A DNA stretch of 64,000 nucleotides from CAVXXB01 sp963765585 (GCA_963765585.1 CAVXXB010000012.1:434001-498000); one strand, 5' to 3'; positions 7,820 to 17,810 are shown, numbered from the stretch's first letter. Made by a program: numbers and translations. Notes: a model not told the origin generated them from the sequence alone.

Positions 7820-9154
7820 ATGCCTGACAAACTAAAGATTACCAACGCCTGGATTTGCCAGATCGATGATGATAATATTCATCCACGGTTTGGTGATGTA
7901 ATTATCGAAAATGGGATCATTTCTGATTTGCAGTTTCGTGATTTTTCTGGTTCAATGGATGGGTCAGAAACAGAGCATCAAATCAATGCTGGCGGAAGAG
8001 TCCTTAGTCTGCCAAATATTAATTTTCATGAGCATATATATTCCCGGTTGGCCAAGGGCCTGCCTGTGTCCGGGCCAATGAATAATTTTATTCAGATTCT
8101 GGAAAATATGTGGTGGGCTCTGGACAGATCATTGGATATGCCGATGATAAATGCCTGTGCAGAATTGACTGCGCATGAATCTATCCGGATGGGTGTCACC
8201 TATATTTTTGATCATCATGCATCACCCAATGCCTGCACCAACAGCCTGTCAACAATAGCAAATATTTTGAATGAATATGGTTTGCGATCGGTTCTTTCTT
8301 TTGAAGCCAGTGATCGCAATGGCAGCAACGTATTTGAAGAAGCTCTAAGCGAAACAGAAAATTTTATCCAATCCAATTTTAATAACAATATTAAAGGAAT
8401 GTTGGGCTTGCATGCACCGTTTACCTTGTCAGATACCTCTCTTGAACTTTGCCGCAAATTGATGAATAAACTGGATGTTGACATCCACACCCATGTTTCT
8501 GAGGATCGTCACGATTTGGATTTTTGCCAGAAGAATTATCACATGCGTCCTGGTGAACGACTAAAAAAGTATGATTTACTCTCAAATCGCGCTATTCTTG
8601 CCCATGGAAATCATTTGACTCCACAAGAATATGCGATTATCTCAGAAGCAGGAAGTGCGCTGGTATATTGCCCGGATTCAAATCTGAATAATGCGGTCGG
8701 ATTGTCTGACTATGCATCTGTTCCGGAAGATATTCCGGTTCTGGCAGGCACGGATGGTATGCATGCCAATACTGCGAAATCTATAAAACAATTGTTTTTA
8801 TTATCGAGAATGCAGGGCAACGACTTTCCCAGCACATTTAACTGGATAAAAAAAATATATATGGATCAGATCCGATTTGTCAGACAATGGTTTTCAGATT
8901 TTCCTGATCTGAATCCTGGGGATCGGGCTGATTTTATTTTATGGGATTATGTTCCTCCGACGCCGTTTACCGATGAAAATTTCTGGGGGCACTATATCTA
9001 CGGCATACTTGAAAGCCCGGTATACTCAGTTTTCCAGAATGGGACGATTCTTATGCACGCATTTGCTACGTCTGTCCCTGAAAATGTGCAATCGAATGAA
9101 TTTATTTACTCGCAGGGGCAGAATCTGTATCAAAAAATGAAAGCGCTGGTCTGA
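7820..9154 (+). CDS. ssnA: SsnA-like aminohydrolase (amidohydrolase superfamily)
   Basis: A 444-residue amidohydrolase close to E. coli SsnA in order and wording of motifs. These are NFHEHIYSRLAKG (HxH metal site), MWWALDRSLD, IFDHHASP, GLHAPFT, VDIHTHVSED, LAHGNHLT and LAGTDGMHAN, with ADFILWDYVPPTP near the C-terminus. SsnA relatives are deaminase-like enzymes of the guanine/cytosine deaminase branch and are constant members of the ygeW-ygeY-hyuA-xdhD purine locus. The physiological substrate is not fixed by sequence. GGGAGATAAAAA precedes the ATG. The next gene begins 2 bp after the stop. Confidence 0.85.
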   Translation: MPDKLKITNAWICQIDDDNIHPRFGDVIIENGIISDLQFRDFSGSMDGSETEHQINAGGRVLSLPNINFHEHIYSRLAKGLPVSGPMNNFIQILENMWWALDRSLDMPMINACAELTAHESIRMGVTYIFDHHASPNACTNSLSTIANILNEYGLRSVLSFEASDRNGSNVFEEALSETENFIQSNFNNNIKGMLGLHAPFTLSDTSLELCRKLMNKLDVDIHTHVSEDRHDLDFCQKNYHMRPGERLKKYDLLSNRAILAHGNHLTPQEYAIISEAGSALVYCPDSNLNNAVGLSDYASVPEDIPVLAGTDGMHANTAKSIKQLFLLSRMQGNDFPSTFNWIKKIYMDQIRFVRQWFSDFPDLNPGDRADFILWDYVPPTPFTDENFWGHYIYGILESPVYSVFQNGTILMHAFATSVPENVQSNEFIYSQGQNLYQKMKALV

Positions 9155-9155
9155 T

Positions 9156-11545
9156 ATGCCGGACAAATTTAAACTGGTAGGAAAACCAGTCCGGCGCCAG
9201 GATGGGATGGCAAAGGTCACTGGTCGGGCCAGATTTGCCAATGATTATAATTTTCCGGATCAGCTGCATGGTGTAATGATTCGTGTTCCGGCGACCCATG
9301 CCCGGATCGATAACATCAACTATGATGATTTGGCGTCTTCAAATATTGTGACGGCTATTTGCGATGCTTCCGATGTCCCGGGTGCAAAAAAAGTAGGTGT
9401 CTTTAAAGCAGATCAACCCATCTTTTGTTCGGAAAAAATTGTCACGCCCGGTGATGTGGTTGCCATGATTCTGGGTGAATCGGAAAATGAGTTACGCAGC
9501 ATTAAAAGACAAAGTAAAAATACAATATACCGAACTACCGGTGTTGACAGATCCCCAAAAAGCACTGGATCCATCTGCACCTATTATTCACCCCGAAACC
9601 GGCTCTAATTTGATAGTCCATCATCCGCTGCGTAAGGGTGATATTGATTCAGGATTTGCTGCCAGTGAAGAAATAATTGAAGAGACCTACACAACACAAA
9701 TTATCGAACATGCATATATTGAACCGGAGTGTGTGCTGGCCCGTGTGGACCAAGGCCGGAAGATTATGCATGTCATAGGAAGTATCCAAAATCCCTTTAC
9801 TACCAGAAGACTTGTTTCGGCAGTGTTGGGATGGCCCTTGACACGTGTAAGAATCGAACAAGCCGAACTGGGCGGATCATTTGGCGGAAAAGATGATACC
9901 ATGAATATCCTGGCCGCACGTGCGGCAGTTGGGGCCCTTAAAACCGGCCGACCGGTGAAGATATCATATCCGCGGGAAGAATCAATTCTGGAGTCATATA
10001 AACGACACCCCTATGTACTTAATTATCGTGTCGGATTTAAACATGACGGTACCATAGTGGCCATGAAGATCGATCTCCTGGCCGATGGCGGTGCATATAC
10101 CTCAACAAGCCCCTTTGTAACCTGGCGATCTGTGGTACAGGCAACCGGCCCCTACGAGATTGCCAATGTCTCTACCGATGTCCGGGCCGTATTCACAAAT
10201 AATCCGTACACTGGTGCCATGCGTGGTTTTGGTTCACCGCAAATTATTTTTGCCCAGGAATCTCTGATGGATGAAATTGCCATTCGTTGCGGTATCAGTC
10301 CCGTTGAGATCAGAAAACGAAATGGGTATAAATCGGGATCCGTAACCACCACCGGCCAAAAACTGGAAAATCATGATGTCAATCTGATCAAGGTTCTGGA
10401 AACTGCTAGCCAAAAAACGAACTTTGAATCTGTCTGGCGCCATCATTTTTCTGAAAATAAAGACATCATGGCCCCAATTGCTGAAGATCAGTTAATTCGA
10501 AGTTCGGATCAATTTTTTGAAAATAAAGATATCATTCGCCAGGGAATTGGATTGGCACTCAGCTTTCGCGGTTGCTCCCTCGGCGCAGAAGGTATCGACG
10601 CCGCCGCGGCCTACCTGGCTGTTCAACCCGATGGATCAGTAAATCTTCTGTGTGGCCTGGCTGAAAATGGCCAGGGGTTGCGGACTACATTTTCGATTAT
10701 TGCGGCAGAAATACTTGGCATCCATATAAATTCAGTTTGCTATCTTGAAATGGATACCGGAAAAGTACCGGATAGTGGTCCGACGGTGGCCTCACGAGCC
10801 ACATTGATGGGTGGCTCTGCCGTTCGCAATGCGGCAAATGATATAAAGGAGAGGTTATCCGATCTTCTGAAATCACATTGGGAATTAGCCGCGGACGCGA
10901 CGATTATTTATCGTGACAATACGGTATCCGCACCAAAGGCAGATAAAAAAATCAGTTTTAACGAGTTGTGTGCTCTGGCGTATGGAAGTGGGGTAAATCT
11001 TAGTACTATCGGTTGGTATTCCGGACCCAGTGTGCATTGGGATGAAGAAACTGGCCAGGGTCCGGCATATTTTACCTATGTCTACGGTTGTCAGGTGGCA
11101 GAAGTGGATGTGAATATCGGGACCGGTGAAGTATTCATAAAAAAAATTACTGCGGTTCATGACCCGGGCAAAGTGATAAACTTACTTGGTGCGCGTGGTC
11201 AGGTGTATGGTGGTGTCGCCCAGGGAGCTGGCTATGCTATTCTGGAGCAAATCAGTACCCGGGATGGCCAGATCCGGGAACTCAATTTTGATCAGTATTT
11301 GATTCCTACCAGCTGTGATGTTGGCGAAATTGATGCGGTATTTGTCGAAGGTAAAGATCAATACGGACCCTGGGGAGCAAAATCTTTGGGCGAACCTACC
11401 CTTGAACTTACCGCAGTCTGCCGTAGCCAATGCCATAAGAAATGCGGTGGGAAAACGATTTTATAATTTACCTCTGAATCTGGAGGAGATTCTTCTGGAA
11501 AGAAAATTATTTCCGGAAGATATGTTACGGGGAAGTAATAAATGA
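9156..11545 (+). CDS. Molybdenum hydroxylase (xanthine dehydrogenase family) large Mo-binding subunit 1, frameshifted in two places
   Basis: The gene is read in three frames: ATG 9156 to about 9493, then to about 11420, then to TGA 11543-11545. Each switch behaves like one extra base: near GAGTTACGC (expected continuation EYAALKDKVKIQYTELP) and near GCAGTCTGCC (continuation AVANAIRNAVGKRFYNLPL). The rejoined protein is about 795 residues, normal for the family. Active-site features are present: ELGGSFGGKDD, YTGAMRGFGSPQ, AENGQGLRT, DSGPTVASRATLMGG and GAKSLGEPT with the catalytic Glu. It hydroxylates a purine-like heterocycle using Mo-molybdopterin and passes electrons to the FAD and Fe-S subunits encoded next. 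ATGA overlap with the FAD subunit gene. Confidence 0.85.
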
Positions 11546-12414
11546 TCCCTTTATTAGAAATAGCGACACCAGAATCGGTGGCACAAGCCGTACAATTGCT
11601 GGCAAAAAATACCGGAAGTACAAAAATTATTGCCGGGGGGACGGATATCATTCCCGGTTTTCAACAGGATTCGGTGCGGTTCAAAGGAATCCACCGCTTG
11701 ATTGATATTCATAATATAGAAGAGCTACAACAAATCAGGATAGATAAATCCGGACTTGTTTTAGGATCGGCGGTCACCTTTTCACAAATCGTAAATAGTC
11801 CTGACATTCAAGAATTTTTCCCATTACTGTCTGATTCGGCAAAACAGATTGGATCACCACAAATTCGTAACCGGGCAACCCTGGCGGGAAATTTTATAAA
11901 TAATGCCCCCTGCGCTGACAGCATTGCACCCCTCCTTGTGTATGATACAGATCTAAGCATAATTTCAAATTCAGGCAGGCGCAATATTAAATTAAAAGAA
12001 TTTATTACCGGACCATATCAGACAACACTGAAAGAGGATGAACTGGTTGAATCTATAGTTATCCCGCACACCGGACCGGGTTACCAAAGTGAGTTTTATA
12101 AACTGGGACGCCGCCGGGCCGTGGCGGTCAGCCGCATTTCTCTTGCCATAATGCTCAAATTGAAATCCGGTGTGATCGATGATCTGCGGATTGCTTGTGG
12201 TGCCATTACACCGTCAGGAATGAGGTTCACTGAGATTGAGCAGGAAGCACGAGGGAAAAGCCCGGATATGGTATATCTAAAGGAAATTGCCAGTTCGCTT
12301 GGCAGGGCAATATTGGAGAATTCCGGTATAAGATGGTCCTCACCCTACAAATTACCTGTGGTACAACAGATGTGTTATGCCATGTTGAGTAAACTGGCAG
12401 GTCAAACCAAATGA
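11542..12414 (+). CDS. Molybdenum hydroxylase FAD-binding medium subunit 1
   Basis: A 290-residue CoxM/XdhB-type flavoprotein. The FAD pyrophosphate loop is IIAGGTDIIPGF (residues 29-40) and the second flavin motif is GSPQIRNRATLAGNFINNAP near residue 110. The C-terminal domain (CO dehydrogenase flavoprotein C) includes KLGRRRAVAVSRISLAIM and GAITPSGMRFTEIE. It receives electrons from the [2Fe-2S] subunit and delivers them to NAD+ or another acceptor. Start and stop codons overlap with both neighbours (ATGA at each junction), which indicates tight translational coupling in the order large, medium, small. Confidence 0.92.
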   Translation: MIPLLEIATPESVAQAVQLLAKNTGSTKIIAGGTDIIPGFQQDSVRFKGIHRLIDIHNIEELQQIRIDKSGLVLGSAVTFSQIVNSPDIQEFFPLLSDSAKQIGSPQIRNRATLAGNFINNAPCADSIAPLLVYDTDLSIISNSGRRNIKLKEFITGPYQTTLKEDELVESIVIPHTGPGYQSEFYKLGRRRAVAVSRISLAIMLKLKSGVIDDLRIACGAITPSGMRFTEIEQEARGKSPDMVYLKEIASSLGRAILENSGIRWSSPYKLPVVQQMCYAMLSKLAGQTK

Positions 12415-12887
12415 GTAAACTGAAAATAGATTTTATGCTCAACGGTAAAAAAACATCAATCGAAACCGAGCCCGGTAAACGACTGGTTGATGTTTTGCGT
12501 GAAGATTTAAAACTCACTGGTACCAAGGAAGGATGCAGCATTGGCGAATGCGGTGCCTGTACAGTGTTACTGAATGACGATCCGGTAAATTCCTGTCTGA
12601 TCCTTGCCGGTCAGATACAAAATATGGAAGTTATCACCATCGAGGGTCTTGAACAGAATGGCAAGACCCATATTTTGCAGGAGCAATTTTTAGATCACGG
12701 TGCGGTTCAGTGTGGTTTTTGTTCTCCAGGGATGATACTATCCGCCTTTGCGCTATTGCAGAAAAATCAAAAGCCTACAATTTCTGAAATTGAAGAAGCC
12801 ATTGCCGGAAATCTCTGCCGTTGTACCGGCTATAAACAGATAGTTGAAGCTGTTCAATCTGCCGCAGAATCTATAAAAAGAAAGTAA
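12411..12887 (+). CDS. Molybdenum hydroxylase [2Fe-2S] small subunit 1
   Basis: A 158-residue protein with both iron-sulfur domains of the family. The plant-ferredoxin-like cluster is bound by Cys42, Cys47, Cys50 and Cys62 (EGCSIGECGACTVLL then NSC). The helical all-alpha domain has Cys101, Cys104, Cys136 and Cys138 (QCGFCSPGM and NLCRCTGY). Length and spacing are canonical for CoxS/XdhC-type subunits. It links the molybdenum site of the large subunit to the flavin of the medium subunit. The stop is followed after 2 bp by the next gene. Confidence 0.95.
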   Translation: MSKLKIDFMLNGKKTSIETEPGKRLVDVLREDLKLTGTKEGCSIGECGACTVLLNDDPVNSCLILAGQIQNMEVITIEGLEQNGKTHILQEQFLDHGAVQCGFCSPGMILSAFALLQKNQKPTISEIEEAIAGNLCRCTGYKQIVEAVQSAAESIKRK

Positions 12888-12889
12888 GT

Positions 12890-14005
12890 ATGGCTAATCT
12901 GAAAGTTAAAATATGCGGTATCGATTTTCCCAATCCGGTATGGACGGCGGCCGGACCTACCGGGGCCAATGCAGATATGTTGTTGATGGCGGCCAATGCC
13001 GGCGCCGGCGGCCTGGTGGCAAAAACTATCAGTGTTAATCCGGCAAGAGTACCAATTCCCAACATTGCCTCCCCGTCTCCCGGCAGCCTGCTTAATGCCG
13101 AACTATGGTCTGAAATTGACTATCACAATTTCATTAATCGTGACTTAAGTGCGGCTCAAAAATCAGGTATCCCGGTAATTGCTTCGGTTGGATATACACC
13201 CGACGAACTAAGAATCCTGGGTAAAGAACTGGAGAGAAAAAAAACTGCTGATGCTGTTGAATTTTCTATCCACTATGTGGGAAAAGATGCAGAGACACTT
13301 TCAGAAATGGCCAGAGCCCTAAAAGATGTTACAAGTTTGCCCGTATTTGCAAAACTGAGTCCGGCTGTGACTGATATCGCGGCAACGGTCGAAGCCCTTG
13401 ATGATATTGTCGATGGCTATGTTGCAGTAAATAGTCTGGGACCGGCCCTGGATTTTAATATTCACACACTACAACCGGTTTTAGGAAGTGAAGACGGACG
13501 CGGCTGGCTTTCTGGCCGGGCAATTTTACCGATCGGACTCCATTTTGTCCAAATGATTGCAGCGCAAACGAAGAAACCGGTAATTGGCGTCGGCGGCATA
13601 CGTACTGCAGAGGATGTAATCAAATATCTCATGGTCGGCGCTTCGGCAGTGCAGGTATGTTCCGCCGCTATCGTTCAGGGTGAATCCATATATAAGAAAC
13701 TGACCGATGGCTTGAATAAATGGATGGATAAAAATAACTACGCCGGCATCAGTGATCTGCGGGCAATTTATCCGGGGAAGAAAGAAACAAAACGATACTA
13801 TTTCCGCGAAGGACCGCAATTGTATCCACAGATAATAGAAGAAAATTGTACCTTTTGTGATCTGTGCGCGCGGGTGTGTATGTACCAGGCCATTCGGTTT
13901 GAAAATAAAAAATTTATTTTTGATATAGATAAATGTGTGAGTTGTGGGTTGTGCACATCAGTTTGTGGATCTAACGCACTTAAAATGAACGAATTATCGG
14001 GGTGA
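12890..14005 (+). CDS. PreA-like flavin oxidoreductase (dihydroorotate/dihydropyrimidine dehydrogenase family) with two [4Fe-4S] clusters
   Basis: A 371-residue protein. Residues about 1-300 form an FMN TIM barrel (GIDFPNPVWTAAGPTG, PVFAKLSPAV, VIGVGGIRTAEDVIKYLMVG and GASAVQVCSAA). The C-terminus is a bacterial-ferredoxin domain with Cys320/323/326/330 and Cys349/352/355/359. This is the PreA layout of bacterial dihydropyrimidine dehydrogenase. At the segment that normally reads VNxSCPHG, the protein has VEFSIHYVG (residues 123-131), so both the conserved Asn and the catalytic Cys are absent; its substrate is probably not a normal dihydropyrimidine. In related purine loci the large YgfK oxidoreductase is present instead. 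A role in reducing or oxidising a ring intermediate is inference. Confidence 0.85.
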   Translation: MANLKVKICGIDFPNPVWTAAGPTGANADMLLMAANAGAGGLVAKTISVNPARVPIPNIASPSPGSLLNAELWSEIDYHNFINRDLSAAQKSGIPVIASVGYTPDELRILGKELERKKTADAVEFSIHYVGKDAETLSEMARALKDVTSLPVFAKLSPAVTDIAATVEALDDIVDGYVAVNSLGPALDFNIHTLQPVLGSEDGRGWLSGRAILPIGLHFVQMIAAQTKKPVIGVGGIRTAEDVIKYLMVGASAVQVCSAAIVQGESIYKKLTDGLNKWMDKNNYAGISDLRAIYPGKKETKRYYFREGPQLYPQIIEENCTFCDLCARVCMYQAIRFENKKFIFDIDKCVSCGLCTSVCGSNALKMNELSG

Positions 14006-14049
14006 GTACAATTAATAAATTAGGTATTATAGCGATGACATAAGAGCGA

Positions 14050-14191
14050 AACCACAGAGTACACAGAGAAGGTTGAGTAGAGATGAGAAGTTAGAAATTA
14101 GAGATTTATACTTGCCCGTGTACAAGTATAATTAAATATTTTCAATTCCTAATTCCTAAATTTTATTTCTCTGTGCTCTCTGTGGTTAGTT
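14050..14191. repeat. Inverted-arm intergenic element with heptamer-periodic interior
   Basis: Outer arms 14050-14070 (AACCACAGAGTACACAGAGAA) and 14167-14187 pair at 19 of 21 positions. An inner perfect hairpin lies at 14107-14114 (TATACTTG) and 14123-14130 (CAAGTATA). Between them 7-bp periodic units occur at 14081-14108 (AGATGAG, AAGTTAG, AAATTAG, AGATTTA) and 14143-14191 (CAATTCC, TAATTCC and derivatives). It fills the 200-bp gap before ygeY inside the purine cluster, the first gap of that size in the run. Confidence 0.75.
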
Positions 14192-14217
14192 TTTAAAACT
14201 ATTAGGTGTCAAACAAG

Positions 14218-15425
14218 ATGAACGAATCAGAAATTCAAAAAATTAATGTCAGGATTGATCGGTATGCCGATGAGGTGGCCCTTCTGCTTCAGAATTTGAT
14301 CAAAATTAAAAGTTATAGCGGCAGGGAAGAGGATATTGTTACTCATATCTTAAAAGTAATGGAATCCTTCGGATTTGATGACGTATATTCAGATAATCTG
14401 GGCAACGCAGTGGGTCGCATTGGTGATGGATCATTAATCCTATTGTATGACGCCCACATCGATACTGTTGAAGTGACCGGGACTGAAAACTGGAAATATC
14501 CACCTTTTGGAGGTGAAATTCATGAAGGTAAAATCTACGGCCGGGGTGCTGTAGATGAAAAGGCCGCAATGGCCGGATATCTGATTGCCGCTCGGATATT
14601 AAAAGAATTAAAGATGGAAATCCCTTTTACTTTGTACATAGTGGGTTCGGTTCTCGAGGAAGATTGTGATGGATATCCATTATATCATTTGATAAAAAAC
14701 GAGGGAATCAAACCGGATTTTGTTTTATTGGGCGAGCCAACTGATCTGGTAGTATACCGTGGACAGCGTGGCCGAATGGAAATGGAACTTACAACACGTG
14801 GAAAGTCAGCCCATGGCGCCCATAATCATAAAGGTGTGAACGCCATTTATAAAATGAATACGATTATAAATCGTATTGCACAACTGGATCAGGAACTCCC
14901 GTTGCAGGGGGAATTGGGTAAAGGATCTATCACCGTTTCTGATATCACCAGCAAAGCCCCGTCACTTTGCTCTGTCCCGGATTCCTGCCGGATTCACCTG
15001 GATCGCCGGCTGACAGCTGGCGAAACCAGAGAAAGCGCCCTCAATGAAATAAGAAAGATAGCTGCAAAAGATCAGATAGAAATAGAAATTGAGATTCCCG
15101 AATATCAGGGTATCAGCTGGAAAGGATTGAAATTTACACAGGAGGCATATTTCCCAACCTGGATTATGGATGAAGCGCACCCACTGGTGCAGGCAGGATT
15201 AAAAACCGCGGGAAAAATTGGTTGCAAGTCGGAAAAAGCGGGACCTGGGGATTCTCCACCAACGGTGTAGCCACAGCAGGACTTCTGAATATTCCGACTA
15301 TCGGATTTGCCCCGGGACTCGAATCGCTGGCCCACACATCTCAGGAAGAGATATTGTTAGACGATCTGGTTACAGCTACCCGGTTTTATGCTTTGTTACC
15401 GTTTGTTTTGAAGGAATTTGTTTAA
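14218..15425 (+). CDS. ygeY: YgeY-type M20 peptidase/deacetylase-like metallohydrolase, frameshifted
   Basis: Recognised by close correspondence to E. coli YgeY: DAHIDTVEVTGTENWKYPPF (metal-binding DAHxDTV), EEDCDGYPL (catalytic EE), GEPTDLVVYRGQRGRMEM, AYFPTWIMDEAHP and FSTNGVATAGLLNIPTIGF. The frame breaks near 15230 in GGAAAAAGCGGG: one more A restores EKSGTWGFSTNG, so a homopolymer deletion is likely. The rejoined protein is about 402 residues. ATG 14218 is preferred over GTG 14206 because AGGTG sits about eight bases before it. YgeY is a standing member of the anaerobic purine locus and probably cleaves an amide or ureide intermediate. The gene is bracketed by repeat arrays on both sides. 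Confidence 0.85.
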
Positions 15426-15440
15426 CCGGATACTTGATGG

Positions 15441-15503
15441 TTTGTAATTGGTAATTAGTTATTAGGAATTTGGAATTGGTTTTTAGAAAAATGGAATTGA
15501 AAA
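15441..15503. repeat. Nine-unit heptamer array ending at the ygeW start codon
   Basis: Exactly nine 7-bp units (TTTGTAA, TTGGTAA, TTAGTTA, TTAGGAA, TTTGGAA, TTGGTTT, TTAGAAA, AATGGAA, TTGAAAA) fill 15441-15503 and run directly into the ATG at 15504. The array therefore forms the whole untranslated leader between ygeY and ygeW. The unit AATGGAA at 15490-15496 supplies the only purine-rich stretch near a ribosome-binding position. Confidence 0.75.
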
Positions 15504-16482
15504 ATGAATACAAAATTAAAATCTAAACATTTTATCTCGACCCAGGACTGGAGTGTTCAGGAACTGGAAACAATTTTTGAATTGGCGAAGGAACTAAAAC
15601 TGGAATTTGCAGCCGGACGGTTTAATGATCGCTTGAAAGGGAAATCGCTGGGAATGATCTTCTTTGATCCATCCACGCGAACCAGGACTTCATTTGAAGC
15701 CGCCATGACCCAGTTGGGTGGTCATAGTATCTTTTTTGCCCCGGAAACCATGCAAATATCACATGGTGAAGCTGCCATCGATACAGCCAGGGTGCTGTCC
15801 GGATATCTTCAGGCCATTGCGGTCCGTTTTTGTAAATATGGCCAGGGCAATAAATATTTGCAGGATTTAAAAGCAGGAAGTTCGGTACCGATTATAAATA
15901 TGCAATGTGATATTTATCATCCTGCCCAGATACTGGCAGATTATTTTACCATTCGTGAGCATTTTGGGCAAAATACCCGTGGATTAAAACTGGGCGTGAG
16001 TTGGACATATGCACCAAACTACCTGCGTCCGCTTTCCGTTCCGCAAAGTCTGATTCTCATGATGCCCCGTTTTGGAATTGATGTCACTCTGGCGCATCCA
16101 CCCGAATTTGAACTCATGCCGGACATCGTAGACCAGGCCAAAGAAAAATGCCGATCTTGCCGGTGTAAATTTCAATATTGCACACGACATGGAAGATGCG
16201 TTTAAAGATGCCGATGTGGTGATCCCAAAGTCCTGGGGGCCGTTGGTAACAACCGATGATGACACGAAAGGCCTGAAATTGATTGAAAAATATGATTCAT
16301 GGGTCTGTGATGACAAGCGTATGGAACTGACAAAAAAACATTCACTTTATATGCATCCATTACCAGCAGATCGTGGTAAAGAAGTGACCGCATCGGTAAT
16401 TGACGGACCACATTCGGTTGTTTATCAGGAAGCCGAAAATCGGCTGCATGTACAAAAGGCACTGTTAAATCTGGTGATGTAG
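15504..16482 (+). CDS. ygeW: YgeW-type (knotted) carbamoyltransferase, frameshifted
   Basis: An aspartate/ornithine carbamoyltransferase superfamily protein. Motifs: carbamoyl-phosphate site DPSTRTRTSFEAAM, MQCDIYHPAQILADYFTIRE, WTYAPNYLRPLSVPQSL, DVTLAHPPEFELMPDIVDQA, DADVVIPKSWGPL and MHPLPADRG. Wording after the second domain start matches YgeW rather than ornithine carbamoyltransferase. The frame breaks near 16148 in GAAAAATGCC; removing one A gives AKENADLAGVNFNIAHDMED and a protein of about 325 residues. It probably forms carbamoyl phosphate by phosphorolysis of a carbamoylated intermediate, as proposed for this locus in other bacteria. No carbamate kinase gene is in the window. Confidence 0.8.
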
Positions 16483-16519
16483 CAGGGTTCGATTGATCAT
16501 TGTATAGCAAAGTTTAATT

Positions 16520-17791
16520 ATGACACACTATTATTATAAATGCAGCATCTGTGACAAAGAATTTTCTGCTGCAGATATTGAGAAAAACGGGCATTACCTT
16601 TGTCCGGCCTGTGGCCGAACTGAGGAAAATCAGCCGCTACGTGGTGTACTGACAGTTCTTTATGACTATGATCTCATAAAGAAAAAAATCGATCGAAAAA
16701 AAATGCTGGGTTTTTCACCCGGTGTGCATTACCTGTATCCCGAATTATGGCCCCTGGATTACACAGAACCGAACAATTTAACCGGTATTTCGAATTCATT
16801 GCTGCATCGATTGAGTCTGCCATCAAATTCATTTTATACCGTACGATTGAATGGGAATATAATTTCAGTTCTTGATGAGACTCATAATCCTACATTTTCG
16901 TATAAAGACCGTGCATCGATCCTGGTGGCACTCAAAGCGCTTCAAAGAGGTATAAGCGATATATCAGTCGCTTCTACGGGAAATGCCGGCTCATCCATGG
17001 CTGGAATTTGTGCTATGACCGGTTTGACTGCCCATGTGTGGGTGCCTGAAAAAATTCCCCGGGAAAAATTAGCACAAATCGTTGCCTATGGAGCGAATGC
17101 ACATATCGTAGCAGGCTCCTATGATGATGCGTTTGATTTAAATACGCTGGTTTGCAACAACCAGAATTGGTTAAATCGTAATACGGCTTTTAATCCCCTT
17201 ACTATCGAAGGAAAGAAATCTGCGGCCTATGATATATTTATCAGTACGCAGGGCGAGATACCGGATCAAATATTTGTACCGGTTGGCGATGGCGCAATAA
17301 TTGGTGGATTATATAAAGGATTTTCAGAATTGGTTCAGCTCGGCTGGATTAATTCAATTCCACAACTGATTTCCGTTCAGGCAGAAGGATGTAATCCGGT
17401 ATGCCGGTTTATTGATACAGGTCATTTCGCTTTTAAAGAATCAGAAACGATTTCGGATAGCATCAATGCGGCTGTGCCACGAAATTTATTCATGGCGACT
17501 CAGGCTGTTAAGGACAGTAATGGGTTTTGTGTCAGTGTGAGTGACAAGGCCATCCTTACGGCGCAAAAAAAACTGATAGCCGAAACAGGAATTCTGGTTG
17601 AACCCTCTGCAGCAGCAACATATGCCGGATATGAAGAATCCCTTACTCAAGAGAAAATCACAGGTGATAAAAAAGTAATGATTCTGCTCACTGGAAATGG
17701 TCTTAAAGATATGAAATCATTAACCAGCGGATTGGTTCAGCCGGAAGTGAAGGGGATTAGTCAGTGGAAAGAATTATTCGTTAAAAATTAG
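16520..17791 (+). CDS. Threonine-synthase-like PLP enzyme with N-terminal zinc ribbon
   Basis: A 423-residue fold-type II PLP protein. The first 35 residues form a zinc ribbon (YKCSICDKEF and YLCPACGRTE). The catalytic domain has the Lys motif NPTFSYKDRASILVALKAL, the ASTGNAGSSMAGICA loop, VPVGDGAIIGGLYKGF and VEPSAAATYAGYEE, all characteristic of threonine synthase. No homoserine kinase or other threonine gene lies nearby; the gene sits between ygeW and the second molybdenum hydroxylase. A catabolic beta- or gamma-elimination role in the purine route is a reasonable inference, and authentic threonine synthase is the alternative. Only a weak AGCAAAG precedes the ATG. Confidence 0.75.
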   Translation: MTHYYYKCSICDKEFSAADIEKNGHYLCPACGRTEENQPLRGVLTVLYDYDLIKKKIDRKKMLGFSPGVHYLYPELWPLDYTEPNNLTGISNSLLHRLSLPSNSFYTVRLNGNIISVLDETHNPTFSYKDRASILVALKALQRGISDISVASTGNAGSSMAGICAMTGLTAHVWVPEKIPREKLAQIVAYGANAHIVAGSYDDAFDLNTLVCNNQNWLNRNTAFNPLTIEGKKSAAYDIFISTQGEIPDQIFVPVGDGAIIGGLYKGFSELVQLGWINSIPQLISVQAEGCNPVCRFIDTGHFAFKESETISDSINAAVPRNLFMATQAVKDSNGFCVSVSDKAILTAQKKLIAETGILVEPSAAATYAGYEESLTQEKITGDKKVMILLTGNGLKDMKSLTSGLVQPEVKGISQWKELFVKN

Positions 17792-17810
17792 CCAGAAAAA
17801 AGATATTAAA

